Notes under the pieces: model-generated
Told to the model about the DNA's origin: nothing
The model's database searches: none
What the model saw: the letters and a program-made list of their open reading frames with translations, nothing else
Part shown: piece after piece, positions 1 through 8,685 of the stretch
How the letters are laid out: each line of letters opens with the position of its first letter
How positions within the stretch are numbered: position 1 is the stretch's first letter
Source of the DNA: Catellatospora sp. IY07-71
Lineage (GTDB): Bacteria > Actinomycetota > Actinomycetes > Mycobacteriales > Micromonosporaceae
Assembly (NCBI RefSeq): GCF_018326265.1
Contig: NZ_AP023360.1
Coordinates: 6,171,501-6,235,500 of the forward strand
Length of the DNA stretch: 64,000 bases
Direction of reading: 5' to 3'
Made by a program: the position numbers and the translations under genes

Positions 1-677
1 CGATCATGGGTCCGTCCGGGTCGGGCAAGTCCACCCTGATGCACTGCCTGGCCGGGCTGGACACGCCGACCTCGGGCCGGGTGTGGCTGGACGGCGCGGG
101 CCAGGGCGGCGCCGGGCGGGTCGAGCTGACCGGCCTGCGCGACGACGCGCTGACCGAGCTGCGCCGCGACCGGATGGGGTTCGTGTTCCAGGCGTTCAAC
201 CTGCTGCCGACCCTGACCGCCTGGGAGAACATCACCCTGCCGCTCGACCTGGCCGGGCGGCGGGCCGACACCGCGTTCGCCGACCAGGTGATCGACGCGG
301 TCGGGCTGCGCGACCGGCTGAGCCACCGGCCCGCCCAGCTGTCCGGCGGCCAGCAGCAGCGGGTGGCCTGCGCCCGCGCCCTGATCAGCCGTCCGGACGT
401 GATCTTCGCGGACGAGCCGACGGGCGCGCTGGACTCGCGGGCCGGCGCCGAGGTGCTCGGCTTCCTGCGGCGCAGCGTCGACGAGCTGCACCAGACCGTG
501 GTCATGGTCACCCACGACCCGGTCGCGGCCTCGTACGCCGACCGGGTGCTGTTCCTGGCCGACGGCGTGATCGTCGACGAGCTGCGCGAGCCCTCGGCCG
601 ACCGGGTGCTGGACCGGGTCCGCTCGCTGGAGTCGGTGGCGCACGGCGGCCGCGTGAGCGCCGGGGCGGGTGCCTGA
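1..677 (+). CDS. ABC transporter ATP-binding protein (MacB/LolD type), 5' end outside window
   Basis: This is the ATPase subunit of a MacB/LolD-like exporter. It powers the FtsX-type permease encoded directly downstream. The window opens just before the Walker A motif (GPSGSGKST), so the first 30 or so residues lie upstream and the ATG at 6 is internal, not the real start. Visible in order are Walker A, the Q-loop (FVFQAFNLLP), the signature LSGGQQQR, Walker B (DVIFADEPTGALD) and the switch histidine (MVTHDP). The order and spacing are those of a complete ABC domain. The stop overlaps the permease start as TGATG, so the two are translationally coupled. The substrate is unknown. Actinobacterial members handle lipids, peptides or drugs, and nothing here discriminates between these. 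Confidence 0.93.
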   Translation, partial: IMGPSGSGKSTLMHCLAGLDTPTSGRVWLDGAGQGGAGRVELTGLRDDALTELRRDRMGFVFQAFNLLPTLTAWENITLPLDLAGRRADTAFADQVIDAVGLRDRLSHRPAQLSGGQQQRVACARALISRPDVIFADEPTGALDSRAGAEVLGFLRRSVDELHQTVVMVTHDPVAASYADRVLFLADGVIVDELREPSADRVLDRVRSLESVAHGGRVSAGAGA

Positions 678-3205
678 TGCTGCGGGCGATGCTGCGCGAC
701 CTGCGCGCGCACCTGGGCCGGGTCGCGATGACCCTGGCCGCGATCGTGCTCGGGGTGGCCTTCGTGGTCGCGACCTGGGTGGTGTCCGACTCCGCCGCCG
801 CCACGGTGCGCGGCGGCGCGCAGCGCACCGACCTGGCCGCGCTGGCACAGGCCCGCTCCGGTGACGGAGTGATCCCAGCCGAGACCGTGGCACGGCTGGG
901 CGGCCTGCCCGGGGTGAGCCGCGCCGAGGGCGTGGTGGAGGGGTACGCCGCCCTGGTGGGCGCCGACGGCAAGCTCGGCACCACGTCCTGGCCCGCCACC
1001 GCGGGCACCGACTGGGACCCGTCGCAGCGCTTCGGCCTGCTCACCGGGCGCGGCCCGCAGCGCGCCGGGGAGGTCGCCCTGGAGCAGCAGGCCGCCGACG
1101 AGGCCGGGCTGTCGGTCGGCGACCAGGCCCGGGTGCTGCTCGGCGGGGACCGGTCCGACACGGCGACCGTGGTCGGCGTGTTCGCCTACCGGCCCGCCGG
1201 GCGCGAGTTCGACCCGGCGGTCGCGTACGACGCCGAAACCGCCGCGCGCCTGCTGCGCCCGGAGGGCACCCCGGACGGCGCACCCAGCGGCACCGCGCCG
1301 GGCTTCGCCCGGGTCGAGCTGTTCGGCGCCGACGAGCAGGCGGTGACCGCTGCCGCCCGGGCGGAACTGGGCACGAGCTTCACCGTGGAGCCCGGTGCGG
1401 CGCTGCGCCAGAAGCAGGCGGAGAACGCGGCCGAGGACGGCGACCTCATCCGCAAGGCGCTGCTCGCGTTCGCCGCGGTGGCGCTGCTGGCCGGCGTGTT
1501 CGTCATCGCGAACACGTTCAACATGCTGGTCACCCAGCGCACCCGGCAGTTCGCGCTGCTGCGGGCGGTCGGCGCGCGGCGGGGGCAGGTGCGCCGGGCG
1601 GTGCTGGCCGAGTCGGTGGTGCTGGGCCTGGTCGGTGCGACCCTCGGGGTGGCGCTCGGCGTCGGGCTGGGTTTGCTGGCGATGCGGCTGCTGCCGGTCG
1701 CCGGGACGGTCGCGTACGCGGTGTCGCCGTGGGCGATCCTGCTCGGGTATGCCGTCGGGCTGCTGGTGACGGTGGTGTCGGCGTACGGGTCCGCGCGCCG
1801 GGCGGCCCGGGTGTCGCCGATGGCGGCGCTGCGCACCGACGCCGCCGTGCCGCGGCGCTCACTGGTGCTGCGCACCGCGCTGGGCCTGCTCGCCGTCGCC
1901 GCCGGGGTCGCGCTGGTGGCGCTGACCTCGCCCGAGGAGCTGACCGAGCCGAAGCGGATACAGGCCATGGCCGGTGCCGTGCTGGCCTGGTTCGGCCTGC
2001 TGCTGATGGCGCCGGTGCTGGCGCTGGGCGTGCTGCGCCCGCTGGCCCAGGTCCTGCGCCGCGGCGGCCCGGTGACCCGAATCGCGCTGCGCAACGCCGT
2101 ACGCGACCCCCGGCGCACCGCCGCGACCGCGTCCGCGCTGATGATCGGACTGTCGCTGGTCTGCGCGTTCAGCACGGTCGGCGAGACGATGTCGGCCGAC
2201 CTGACCTCCTCCGTGCGTGCGGCGGTGCCGCAGGACGCGGTGCTGCTACGGGCGGCGGCTTTCGGGCAGCTCGACGACACGGTCCGGGCCAAGGCGGCGG
2301 CCGTGCCGGGCCTGAGCGCGCTGGCCGCGCCGCGCACCGGGGAACTGGTGGTGCTGCCGCCGCGCGGCAAGAACACCGAGGCCAGGTTCACCAGCCTCGA
2401 CCCGGCCGGGGTGGGCACCGCGCTGCGGCCCACCGTGACCAGCGGCAGCGGCGACCTGCGCCGTGGTGTCCTGCTCGACGCGCAGTTCGCCGCCGACAAC
2501 GGGCTGCGGGTCGGGGACACGGTCCGGCTGCGGTTCGGCGCCGCCGGCAAGCAGGGCACGGTAGTCCCGGCGGAGGTCTCCGCGACCGTCACCGGCCTGC
2601 ACGAGGGCAGTGACCTGCTGCCCGGCGTGCTGATCGACGAGGCGCTGGTGCCGGAGGGCGTGGACGGCTGGGGCGACAGCGTGTACGCCGTCGGCCCGGA
2701 CCACGGCGCGCTGCGCAACGCGCTGGAGCAGGCGTTCGCGCAGCGGCCGGACGTGGTGGTGCAGGACCGCGAGCAGTTGCTCGACGACCTGCTGCAGCCG
2801 TTCCAGCTGGTGCTCGGCCTGGTGTACGTGCTGCTCGGCGCGGCCGTGGTGATCGCGGTGTTCGGCGTGGTGAACACGCTGGCGCTGTCGGTCCTGGAGC
2901 GCACCCGCGAGCTGGGCGTGTTCCGGGCGCTGGGCGCGTCGCGGGCCCTGGTGCGCCGCACCGTCCGGCGGGAGAGCGTGGTGATCTCGCTCTACGGGGG
3001 CCTGCTCGGCATCGGCGCGGGAGTGCTGCTGGGCGGGGTGATGCAGTACGTCATCCTGGCCAACCCGGTGTTCGAGATGGCCGTGCCGTGGCCGACGGCC
3101 GGGGTGGCGCTGGCGGGCATGGCCCTGGTCGGGGTGCTGGCCGCGCTGTGGCCCGCGCGCCGCGCCGCCCGCGCCGACGTCCTCGCCGCCATCGCGGCGG
3201 AGTGA
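677..3205 (+). CDS. FtsX-like ABC transporter permease (842 aa)
   Basis: Membrane partner of the preceding ATPase. The N-terminus (MLRAMLRDLRAHLGRVAMTL) runs into one transmembrane helix and a MacB-type periplasmic region. A first FtsX block of three helices follows around residues 260-400 (AVALLAGVFVIANTFNMLVT, then LLRAVGARRGQVRRAV). A second extracytoplasmic region and a second FtsX block close the protein (LGVFRALGASRALVRRTV near residue 755). This double-FtsX arrangement of 800-850 aa is the usual actinobacterial size. The start at 677 shares bases with the upstream stop (TGATG). A hairpin follows six bases after the stop, so the two-gene operon ends here. Confidence 0.92.
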   Translation: MLRAMLRDLRAHLGRVAMTLAAIVLGVAFVVATWVVSDSAAATVRGGAQRTDLAALAQARSGDGVIPAETVARLGGLPGVSRAEGVVEGYAALVGADGKLGTTSWPATAGTDWDPSQRFGLLTGRGPQRAGEVALEQQAADEAGLSVGDQARVLLGGDRSDTATVVGVFAYRPAGREFDPAVAYDAETAARLLRPEGTPDGAPSGTAPGFARVELFGADEQAVTAAARAELGTSFTVEPGAALRQKQAENAAEDGDLIRKALLAFAAVALLAGVFVIANTFNMLVTQRTRQFALLRAVGARRGQVRRAVLAESVVLGLVGATLGVALGVGLGLLAMRLLPVAGTVAYAVSPWAILLGYAVGLLVTVVSAYGSARRAARVSPMAALRTDAAVPRRSLVLRTALGLLAVAAGVALVALTSPEELTEPKRIQAMAGAVLAWFGLLLMAPVLALGVLRPLAQVLRRGGPVTRIALRNAVRDPRRTAATASALMIGLSLVCAFSTVGETMSADLTSSVRAAVPQDAVLLRAAAFGQLDDTVRAKAAAVPGLSALAAPRTGELVVLPPRGKNTEARFTSLDPAGVGTALRPTVTSGSGDLRRGVLLDAQFAADNGLRVGDTVRLRFGAAGKQGTVVPAEVSATVTGLHEGSDLLPGVLIDEALVPEGVDGWGDSVYAVGPDHGALRNALEQAFAQRPDVVVQDREQLLDDLLQPFQLVLGLVYVLLGAAVVIAVFGVVNTLALSVLERTRELGVFRALGASRALVRRTVRRESVVISLYGGLLGIGAGVLLGGVMQYVILANPVFEMAVPWPTAGVALAGMALVGVLAALWPARRAARADVLAAIAAE

Positions 3206-3210
3206 TCGCC

Positions 3211-3250
3211 GGGAGGGCATCGCGCGTCCTGGTGACGCCGGTGCCCTCCC
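3211..3250 (+). terminator. Hairpin terminator after the ABC exporter
   Basis: Outer arms GGGAGGGCA (3211-3219) and TGCCCTCCC (3242-3250) pair over 9 bp. Inside them GCGTC and GACGC form a second stem around CTGGT. There is no U-tract, which is normal for actinomycete terminators. It sits six bases after the permease stop. Confidence 0.7.
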
Positions 3251-3311
3251 ACCGTCGCGGCCCGCCGTAAACCGGGATGTCCGATGTGGCGGGTTCGGGC
3301 AGACTGGTGGC

Positions 3312-4082
3312 ATGGACAGCCGTGACATCGAGCGGTTCGAGCGCGACGGGTATGTCGCGATGCGCGGCGCCATGGCTGCGGACGTCGCCGCCGCCTGCCG
3401 GGACGCGATCTGGGCGGCGCTCGCCGAGCAGGGCGTCACGCGGGACCGGGTGACGTGGACCCGGCCCGTGGTCCGGGTCGCCTGCCCCGAGGGCGGGCCG
3501 TTCGAGGCCGCCGGGACAGCACCCGCGCTGCATGCGGCATACGACGCGCTGATCGGGCCCGGCCGGTGGACACCCCGGGCCGGGGTCGGCGGTTCGGTGC
3601 CGGTGCGCTTCCCGTCCGAGGCGTATCCCGGCGACGTGGGCTGGCACATCGAGGGCAGCTACGAGGTCGACGGCGAGTACTGGGCCAACGTGTACTCACG
3701 AGCGCGTGGGCTGCTCGCGCTGTTCCTGTTCTCGGACGTGGGCGAGGATGACGCGCCGACCCGGCTGGTGGTCGGATCGCACCTGGCGATCCCCCGCATC
3801 CTGCGCCCGGCGGGCGAGGCCGGGATGAGCGGCGACGAGCCGGTCAGGCACGTGCGCCCGTCGCTGCTGTGCCGCACGGTGGTGCACGCCACCGGGCGGG
3901 CCGGGGACGTGTTCCTGTGCCACCCGTTCATCGTGCACACCGCGACCTGGCCGCATCGCGGCACCACCCCGCGGATGATGGCCCAGCCCGCCGTGCACGT
4001 CGCGGACGGCTTCGCCATCGACGGCACCGACCCGTCGCCGGTGGCCCGTGCCATCGTCGCCGGGTTCGGTGCGGACCTTTAG
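3312..4082 (+). CDS. Phytanoyl-CoA dioxygenase (PhyH) family protein, 256 aa
   Basis: Probable Fe(II)/2-oxoglutarate-dependent oxygenase of the PhyH fold. The iron-site region reads WHIEGSYEVDG near residue 115, with HxE in place of the more usual HxD. The distal half carries GDVFLCHPFIVHTATWPH, which supplies the second histidine, followed by a TPRMMAQPAVHV strand holding a candidate 2-oxoglutarate-binding arginine. The length is normal for small bacterial PhyH proteins. It is transcribed alone after the ABC exporter terminator. The HxE variant may still bind iron, but it makes the reaction less certain. The substrate is unknown. Confidence 0.75.
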   Translation: MDSRDIERFERDGYVAMRGAMAADVAAACRDAIWAALAEQGVTRDRVTWTRPVVRVACPEGGPFEAAGTAPALHAAYDALIGPGRWTPRAGVGGSVPVRFPSEAYPGDVGWHIEGSYEVDGEYWANVYSRARGLLALFLFSDVGEDDAPTRLVVGSHLAIPRILRPAGEAGMSGDEPVRHVRPSLLCRTVVHATGRAGDVFLCHPFIVHTATWPHRGTTPRMMAQPAVHVADGFAIDGTDPSPVARAIVAGFGADL

Positions 4083-4255
4083 CGGAGGGCAGCAAACTGG
4101 AGGACGGGGCCAGGCGCATGGTCATCCGCCGGACCCCCGGGGCCAACCGAACTGCCGACCACGATCGGTGTCCACCGTGGCGCAGACCGTCCCCCCGACG
4201 CCGTCGTGGCCGTCGACACGGCGGCCGGCCGCGTCGCGAACGGCACGATGGCACC

Positions 4256-4630
4256 ATGACACCCATGCCCCCGAACGCCTCCCCGCCCGGTGAGCAGGAG
4301 CTAGCCGCCCGGTTCCGAGCCATCCTGGAACGCACGCGGTGTGACCCCGACGGCGCCCTGGACGACACCATCGCCTCGCTCATCACCATGCACGATGGCT
4401 TCGACGCACTCTTCACCGACGAGACCGCCCTGACGATCCTCGAATCCCCGCAGCTCGGCTCGATCTACGCGTTCAGCGCAGCCGTTCAGAAGACCGTCCA
4501 GCCCGGTCATCCCGCCCAGCGGCGACGCACTCCGGACCAACGCACGGAGCAGCTTCGCACTCAACTACCCCGCTTCCGCGACCGCCTGCAGCGTCTGCTT
4601 GAAGAACTGGACGAGGCGTACCCGAGATAG
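4256..4630 (+). CDS. Hypothetical protein, 124 aa, helical
   Basis: I do not recognise a family. The ATG at 4256 starts a protein rich in predicted helix (EQELAARFRAILERTRCDPD, then QRLLEELDEAYPR at the end) with no signal peptide or membrane segment. Codon use is GC3-rich like real genes in this window, though bases 4490-4630 are slightly poorer. It stands alone between the PhyH gene and a small IS-disrupted gene. An in-frame ATG at 4265 is an alternative start. Confidence 0.5.
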   Translation: MTPMPPNASPPGEQELAARFRAILERTRCDPDGALDDTIASLITMHDGFDALFTDETALTILESPQLGSIYAFSAAVQKTVQPGHPAQRRRTPDQRTEQLRTQLPRFRDRLQRLLEELDEAYPR

Positions 4631-5102
4631 CCCGCTGGCTCTGTGCTATTCCGCCTCGCCGTGCCGCTCGGCGCTGCACTTCAGGGAGTCACCGTGGCGG
4701 CGTCGAGCGGCGGATTCTCTGCCTAACAGGTTGAGCAGAGATCGCCGGTATACCGGCCGGTGGCCTGAGATGGACCTGGGTCCACCGATTGCCTGCTGTA
4801 CCGTCCGAGCGTGAACCGCGATCGGTTGATCAATCTGTTGGCAGCCGGCGGCGAGGCATTCCGGGAATGCAGGCTGGCACTTGCCGGCGGTGCTTCCTTC
4901 GCCGTGCGGACCAAGCCCCTTCCTGCCGACGAGCTCGCGCCGACCTATGCGGCAAGGTTGGAGATCACCGAAGCGGCCGGACTCGATCGCCAGGGCATGG
5001 CAGCTGCGGTCGAGGTACTCAAGGCGTTGGGCGATGGAGAAGTCTGCCTTGGCGAGGTCGTCGCGCCAAGGCAGCGTTTCCTGCTGTTCCTGCTCGCCGA
5101 CC

Positions 5103-5127
5103 GGGTCTGCTGCACCGATAGGTGACA
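5103..5127 (+). repeat. Left terminal inverted repeat of the IS3 element
   Basis: 25 bp, beginning GGGTCTGCTGC and ending AGGTGACA. It is the exact reverse complement of 6344-6368. The bases just inside (5128 onward) no longer match, which fixes the repeat length. Confidence 0.92.
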
Positions 5128-5170
5128 TCAGAGATGGCTTGCCCTGTGGGCGGGCTGGAAGGATGTCGCT

Positions 5171-5479
5171 GTGCCAAAGCCCTACCCCCGAGAGTTCCGT
5201 GACGACGTCGTGCGGGTCGCGCAGACCCGCGATGCCGGCGTGACGGTCGAGCAGATCGCCAACGACTTCGGCGTGCACCCGATGACGTTGTTCAAGTGGA
5301 TGCGCGCCGCCGACGTCGACGCCGGCACCAGACCCGGTGTGAGCAGCACCGAGTCCGCAGAGCTCCGGGAGGCGCGCAAGCGGATCAAGCTGCTGGAGCA
5401 GGAGAACGAGGTCCTGCGCCGGGCCGCGGCCTACCTGTCCCAGGCGCACCTGCCGGGAAAAGGATCTACCCGCTCGTGA
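5171..5479 (+). CDS. IS3 transposase OrfA (102 aa)
   Basis: DNA-binding part of the IS3 transposase. Residues 1-50 form the helix-turn-helix (PREFRDDVVRVAQTRDAGVT, then IANDFGVHPMTLFKWMR). A leucine-rich coiled stretch follows (ELREARKRIKLLEQENEVLR), as expected for OrfA multimerisation. The start is GTG. Near its end the sequence GGGAAAAGG (5455-5463) provides an A4G slippery site. A -1 slip on the AAA codon at 5459-5461 would join OrfA to OrfB as LPGK-RIYPLV, giving the OrfAB transposase. Without slippage OrfA ends at 5479. Confidence 0.93.
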   Translation: MPKPYPREFRDDVVRVAQTRDAGVTVEQIANDFGVHPMTLFKWMRAADVDAGTRPGVSSTESAELREARKRIKLLEQENEVLRRAAAYLSQAHLPGKGSTRS

Positions 5480-6336
5480 CAGATCTGGCCGCCGACAGCA
5501 TCCCCGTCGCGGTGACGTGCCGGGTACTGAAGATCACCCGCCAGCACTACTACCGCTGGCTCGCCCGACCAGTCACCGACGCCGAGTACACCCAGGCGTG
5601 GCGAGCCAACGCCCTGCACGACGCCCACCGCGACGACCCCGAGTTCGGCTACCGGTTCCTGGCCGACGAAGCCGCCGCGGCCGGGCAGCCGATGGCCGAC
5701 CGGACCGCATGGAAGATCTGCTCCGGCCACGGCTGGTTCAGCGCCTTCGCCCGCAAACGGCGCGGCAAGGGACGCAAGGTCGGCCCACCGGTCCACGACG
5801 ACCTCGTCCGGCGCGACTTCACCGCGCCCGGCCCGAACCGGCTGTGGCTTGCCGACATAACCGAACACCGCACCGGCGAGGGCAAGCTCTACCTGTGCGC
5901 GATCAAGGACGCCTGGTCCAACCGGATCGTCGGCTACTCCATCGACTCGCGCATGAAGTCCCGCCTGGCCGTGACCGCGCTGCACAACGCCACCGCCCGC
6001 CGCGACGGCGTGGCCGGGTGCGTCGTGCACACCGACCGCGGGTCGCAATTTCGATCACGGAAGTTCGTCGCCGCACTGCACCGGCACCGCATGCGCGGCT
6101 CGATGGGGCGAGTCGGGGCGGCCGGGGACAACGCGGCCATGGAGTCGTTCTTCGGCCTGCTGCAGAACAACGTCCTGGACCGCCGCACCTGGGCCACCCG
6201 CGACCAACTCCGCACCGCGATCGTCACCTGGATCGAACGCACCTACCACCGACGCCGGAGGCAGCGCCCACTCGGCAAGTTGACCCCGATCGAGTTCGAG
6301 ACAATCATGACCCCGTCGGCCAGTCAGGCCGCGTGA
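5458..6336 (+). CDS. IS3 transposase OrfB (DDE integrase domain), -1 frame relative to OrfA
   Basis: Catalytic half of the transposase, read in the -1 frame from the A4G site. Coordinates start at the slip; if read alone it would begin at the GTG at 5476 (MTDLAADSIPVAVTC). The rve-type core shows the three acidic positions: D in LWLADITEH, D in VVHTDRGSQF and E in AAMESFFGLLQ, with the usual 35-residue spacing between the last two. An HTH_21-like segment (HDAHRDDPEFGYRFLADEAA) precedes the core. The C-terminus LGKLTPIEFE is typical of the family. No stop or frameshift interrupts the domain. Confidence 0.93.
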   Translation, partial: KRIYPLVTDLAADSIPVAVTCRVLKITRQHYYRWLARPVTDAEYTQAWRANALHDAHRDDPEFGYRFLADEAAAAGQPMADRTAWKICSGHGWFSAFARKRRGKGRKVGPPVHDDLVRRDFTAPGPNRLWLADITEHRTGEGKLYLCAIKDAWSNRIVGYSIDSRMKSRLAVTALHNATARRDGVAGCVVHTDRGSQFRSRKFVAALHRHRMRGSMGRVGAAGDNAAMESFFGLLQNNVLDRRTWATRDQLRTAIVTWIERTYHRRRRQRPLGKLTPIEFETIMTPSASQAA

Positions 6337-6343
6337 CTACACC

Positions 6344-6368
6344 TGTCACCTATCGGTGCAGCAGACCC
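6344..6368 (-). repeat. Right terminal inverted repeat of the IS3 element
   Basis: 25 bp, the exact reverse complement of 5103-5127. It is followed directly by the ACC target duplicate at 6369-6371. Confidence 0.92.
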
Positions 6369-6410
6369 ACCTCTCCGCCGTCGCAGCGTGCATCACGTCT
6401 GAGATGAATC

Positions 6411-6764
6411 CGTAGTAGACAGGCCGCTGACACCCGCCAGCTGGCGGCGCTGCTGGACCAGGTCGCGGTCCCACGTCCGGGTGGCATCGGTCGGCCGCGC
6501 AAGCGCCCGGACTCGTTGACCGGCGACAAGGCGTACTCCTCGCGGGCCAACCGGGCGCTGTTGCGTTCGCGGGACATCACCACGGTCATCCCGGAGCCCA
6601 ACGACCAGATCGCCAACCGGAAGCGGCGCGGTCGCGCCGGCGGCAGACCACCGAACTTCGACCGTGCCGCATACCGCAAACGCAACCAGGTAGAACGCGG
6701 GTTCAACAGGCGCAAACACTGGCGCGGACTTGCCACCCGATTCGACAAACTGGCCAGCCACTAA
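6411..6764 (+). pseudogene. IS5-family transposase remnant (C-terminal part)
   Basis: Translation from 6423 gives ADTRQLAALLDQVAV, then GRPRKRPDSLTGDKAYSSRA and QVERGFNRRKHWRGLATRFD, ending LASH and a stop. This is the DDE C-terminal third of an IS5-type transposase (D in GDKAYSS, E in NQVERGFNRRKHW). There is no start, no N-terminal two thirds and no recognisable repeats, so it is a dead fragment. It lies immediately after the restored end of the IS3-interrupted gene. The position suggests repeated insertion at this spot. Confidence 0.8.
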
Positions 6765-7363
6765 CCAAGCCACCCTCGACCTGGTCGAAGCCCTGGACTG
6801 GCTACGCGCCATACCCGACGGACGTGATCGGCCGAGAACCTAGACGTCCAGCCGTCCGGCAGCGACTGTGTCCAGCGCCGCGAGAACGAGGGCGAGGCTC
6901 CCGGCGGCGTCGGCGACACCCAGTTCACGGCCCTCGGCGGTCCGTACTCGATACCTGCCGGGTTCGAGCGGGTCCACCGACGGGCAGTCCCGCGACCACG
7001 GAAACGTCGGCGACCTGCTGAACACCAGCATCCAATGGCTGGTAAACGGCCGTAGGCGACGCAGCCGTGGCTCGTAGAACGCCAACGCGACGAAGGCGTG
7101 CAGGCGGGCACGCACGGCATCGCCCGTGTGGTTCTCGTACAGCGACAGCCATGCGACCTCGACCGCGTCGCCGCGTTCCCGGGCCTCGGCCAGCCGGACC
7201 GACCCGAGATACGGCCAGACCGCCGCGAGCTCGGTGGCACGCGCGCCGCCCTGCCACCTGGCCACCGTGTCCGCCACCGCCGCCAGGTCCGGTGCGAACC
7301 CCTGGGCCAGCATCCGCTGTCGTGCCTGGACGCTCACCCAGATCTTTCGCTCGCGCCACCCTA

Positions 7364-8490
7364 GTGTCCTGAGTCCGTAATTTGCTGTTAGTTCTGGTAT
7401 GGGTGATGGTCGTGGGCCGAAGCTCGCGCTGCTGGAGTTGACCGACGTCGAGCGCGAGGCATTGGAAGCGTTGACTCGCAGGCGAACCACGGCTCAGGCG
7501 TTGGCGATGCGGGCACGGATCGTGCTGACCTGTGCAGAGGGCATGTCCAACAGCGAGGTCTCGCGGCTGCTGGGTGTATCGCTGCCGACGGTCGGGACGT
7601 GGCGGGCACGGTTCGTCGCCGACCGGCTCGACGGGCTGTTCGACGAGCCCCGGCCCGGCCGGCCCCGCACGGTCAGCGACGCCGACGTCGAGCGGATCGT
7701 CGTGGCGACCCTGGAGTCCAAGCCCCGCAACGCGACCCACTGGTCGAGCCGGTCCATGGCCGCCGCGACCGGGCTGTCGCAGTCGACGGTCTCGCGGGTC
7801 TGGCGCACGTTCGGACTGCAGCCCTGGCGGGCCGAGACGTTCAAGCTGTCGACCGATCCGCTGTTCGTGGAGAAGGTCCGCGATGTCGTCGGCCTGTACC
7901 TGGACCCGCCCGAGCGGGCACTCGTCTTGTGCGTGGACGAGAAGTCGCAGATCCAGGCCCTGGACCGGTCCCAGCCGGTCCTGCCGATGCAGCCGGGCGT
8001 GCCGGAAAGGCGCACGCACGACTACCTGCGTGCAGGGGTGACGAGCCTGTTCGCCGCGCTGGACGTGGCCAGCGGCAAGGTGATCGGCTCGATCCACCGC
8101 CGCCACCGGCAGCAGGAGTTCCTGCGGTTCCTGCGCCGCATCGACGCCGCCGTGCCGCAGGACCTGGACGTCCACCTGATCCTCGACAACTACGCCACGC
8201 ACAAGACCCCTGCGGTCAAGCGATGGCTGCTGCGCAACCGGAGGTTCCACCTGCACTTCACCCCGACCGGCGCCAGCTGGCTCAACCTCGTCGAGCGGTT
8301 CTTCGCCGAGATCACCAACAAGCTGATCCGTCGCGGTGTCCACCGCAGCGTCACCGCGCTGGAGAAGGACATCCGGGCGTGGCTGGACATGTGGAACGAG
8401 CAGCCACGCCCGTACGTGTGGACCAAGACCGCCGACGAGATCCTCGCCAGCCTCGCCGCGTACTGCAAACGAATCAAAGACTCAGCACAC
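7364..8490 (+). mobile_element. IS630-family insertion sequence, about 1.13 kb
   Basis: The ends are GTGTCCTGAGTC at 7364-7375 and the near-complement GACTCAGCACAC at 8479-8490 (one mismatch in 12). They are flanked by TA at 7362-7363 and 8491-8492, the TA duplication expected of IS630/Tc1-type elements. The element carries one intact 364-aa DDE transposase. Insertion was into a DUF6193-like gene on the opposite strand. Confidence 0.9.
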
Positions 8491-8493
8491 TAG
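7399..8493 (+). CDS. IS630-family transposase, 364 aa
   Basis: A single-frame transposase. Residues 12-110 hold two helix-turn-helix segments ([20 protein letters not shown] and [20 protein letters not shown]). A DDE_3 catalytic core follows, with D in [12 protein letters not shown] in [12 protein letters not shown] and E in [12 protein letters not shown]. The frame reads right through the right inverted repeat. Its stop codon TAG (8491-8493) is made of the duplicated target TA plus the next host base. The element therefore borrows its stop from the insertion site. The gene is complete and could be active. Confidence 0.93.
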   Translation: MGDGRGPKLALLELTDVEREALEALTRRRTTAQALAMRARIVLTCAEGMSNSEVSRLLGVSLPTVGTWRARFVADRLDGLFDEPRPGRPRTVSDADVERIVVATLESKPRNATHWSSRSMAAATGLSQSTVSRVWRTFGLQPWRAETFKLSTDPLFVEKVRDVVGLYLDPPERALVLCVDEKSQIQALDRSQPVLPMQPGVPERRTHDYLRAGVTSLFAALDVASGKVIGSIHRRHRQQEFLRFLRRIDAAVPQDLDVHLILDNYATHKTPAVKRWLLRNRRFHLHFTPTGASWLNLVERFFAEITNKLIRRGVHRSVTALEKDIRAWLDMWNEQPRPYVWTKTADEILASLAAYCKRIKDSAH

Positions 8494-8685
8494 CGTCACC
8501 TTGGTATGACGTTCGTCGTCCCCGACCGTGGCCACACGATCGGCGATGTCCGGATCCGGGTGCGCCTGACCTCGCAGCACCACACCCAGCCGGTCGAACT
8601 CGGCGTCCAGTGCGCTTACCAGCCCACCTGCCGATACGATCTCGGGATACAGCGCCGGGTCGAGGGGCGTCTCCCGATCAGGCAT

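Larger units (their letters stand above)
5103..6368 (+). mobile_element. IS3-family insertion sequence, 1266 bp, complete
   Basis: The ends are perfect 25-bp inverted repeats at 5103-5127 and 6344-6368, beginning GGGTCTGCTGCACCGATAGG. A 3-bp target duplication ACC flanks them (5100-5102, 6369-6371). Length, repeat size, 3-bp duplication and the two overlapping frames (orfA, orfB with a frameshift site) all fit IS3. Both frames are intact and the repeats are identical, which suggests a recent and possibly still active copy. Confidence 0.93.
4811..6415 (+). pseudogene. Small unknown gene (111 aa when intact) interrupted by an IS3 element
   Basis: A GTG start at 4811 opens a frame (MNRDRLINLLAAGGEAFREC) that runs to base 5102, where the IS3 element begins. 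Bases 5100-5102 (ACC) are repeated directly at 6369-6371. Removing the element and one ACC joins codon 97 to LSAVAACITSEMNP and a TAG at 6413-6415. The result is one uninterrupted 111-codon frame. In the present DNA the frame instead runs 7 residues into the element and stops at 5125. The family is not recognised. The rejoined protein looks soluble, with a hydrophobic stretch (RFLLFLLADLSAVAACI) near its end. Confidence 0.7.
6840..8685 (-). pseudogene. DUF6193-like protein (238 aa when intact), split by an IS630 element
   Basis: The 5' part starts at ATG 8685 (MPDRETPLDPALYPEIVSAG) and reads 65 codons to the TA at 8491-8492. The 3' part resumes at 7361 (GWRERKIWVSVQARQRMLAQ) and ends at TAG 6840. 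Excising 7364-8490 with one TA gives ...[16 protein letters not shown]... in a single frame of 238 codons. The restored protein resembles the DUF6193 family of natural-product-associated proteins as I recall it, with motifs W-x-G-ARATEL, YLGSVRLAEARERGDA and LRPFTSHWMLVFSR. Function is unknown. Each half is now nonfunctional: the 5' half runs one codon into the IS and stops. Confidence 0.75.

Noticed and set aside
1186-2961. A 591-codon minus-strand frame opposite the FtsX-like permease
   Set aside because: Ser/Thr/Ala-rich shadow without membrane segments or a ribosome site; the plus-strand permease is coupled to its ATPase.
7364-7490. The open frame of the DUF6193-like 3' half extends across the IS630 left end and seems to start at 7490
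   Set aside because: The extra N-terminal residues are antisense transposase sequence; the true N-terminus lies beyond the element at 8685.
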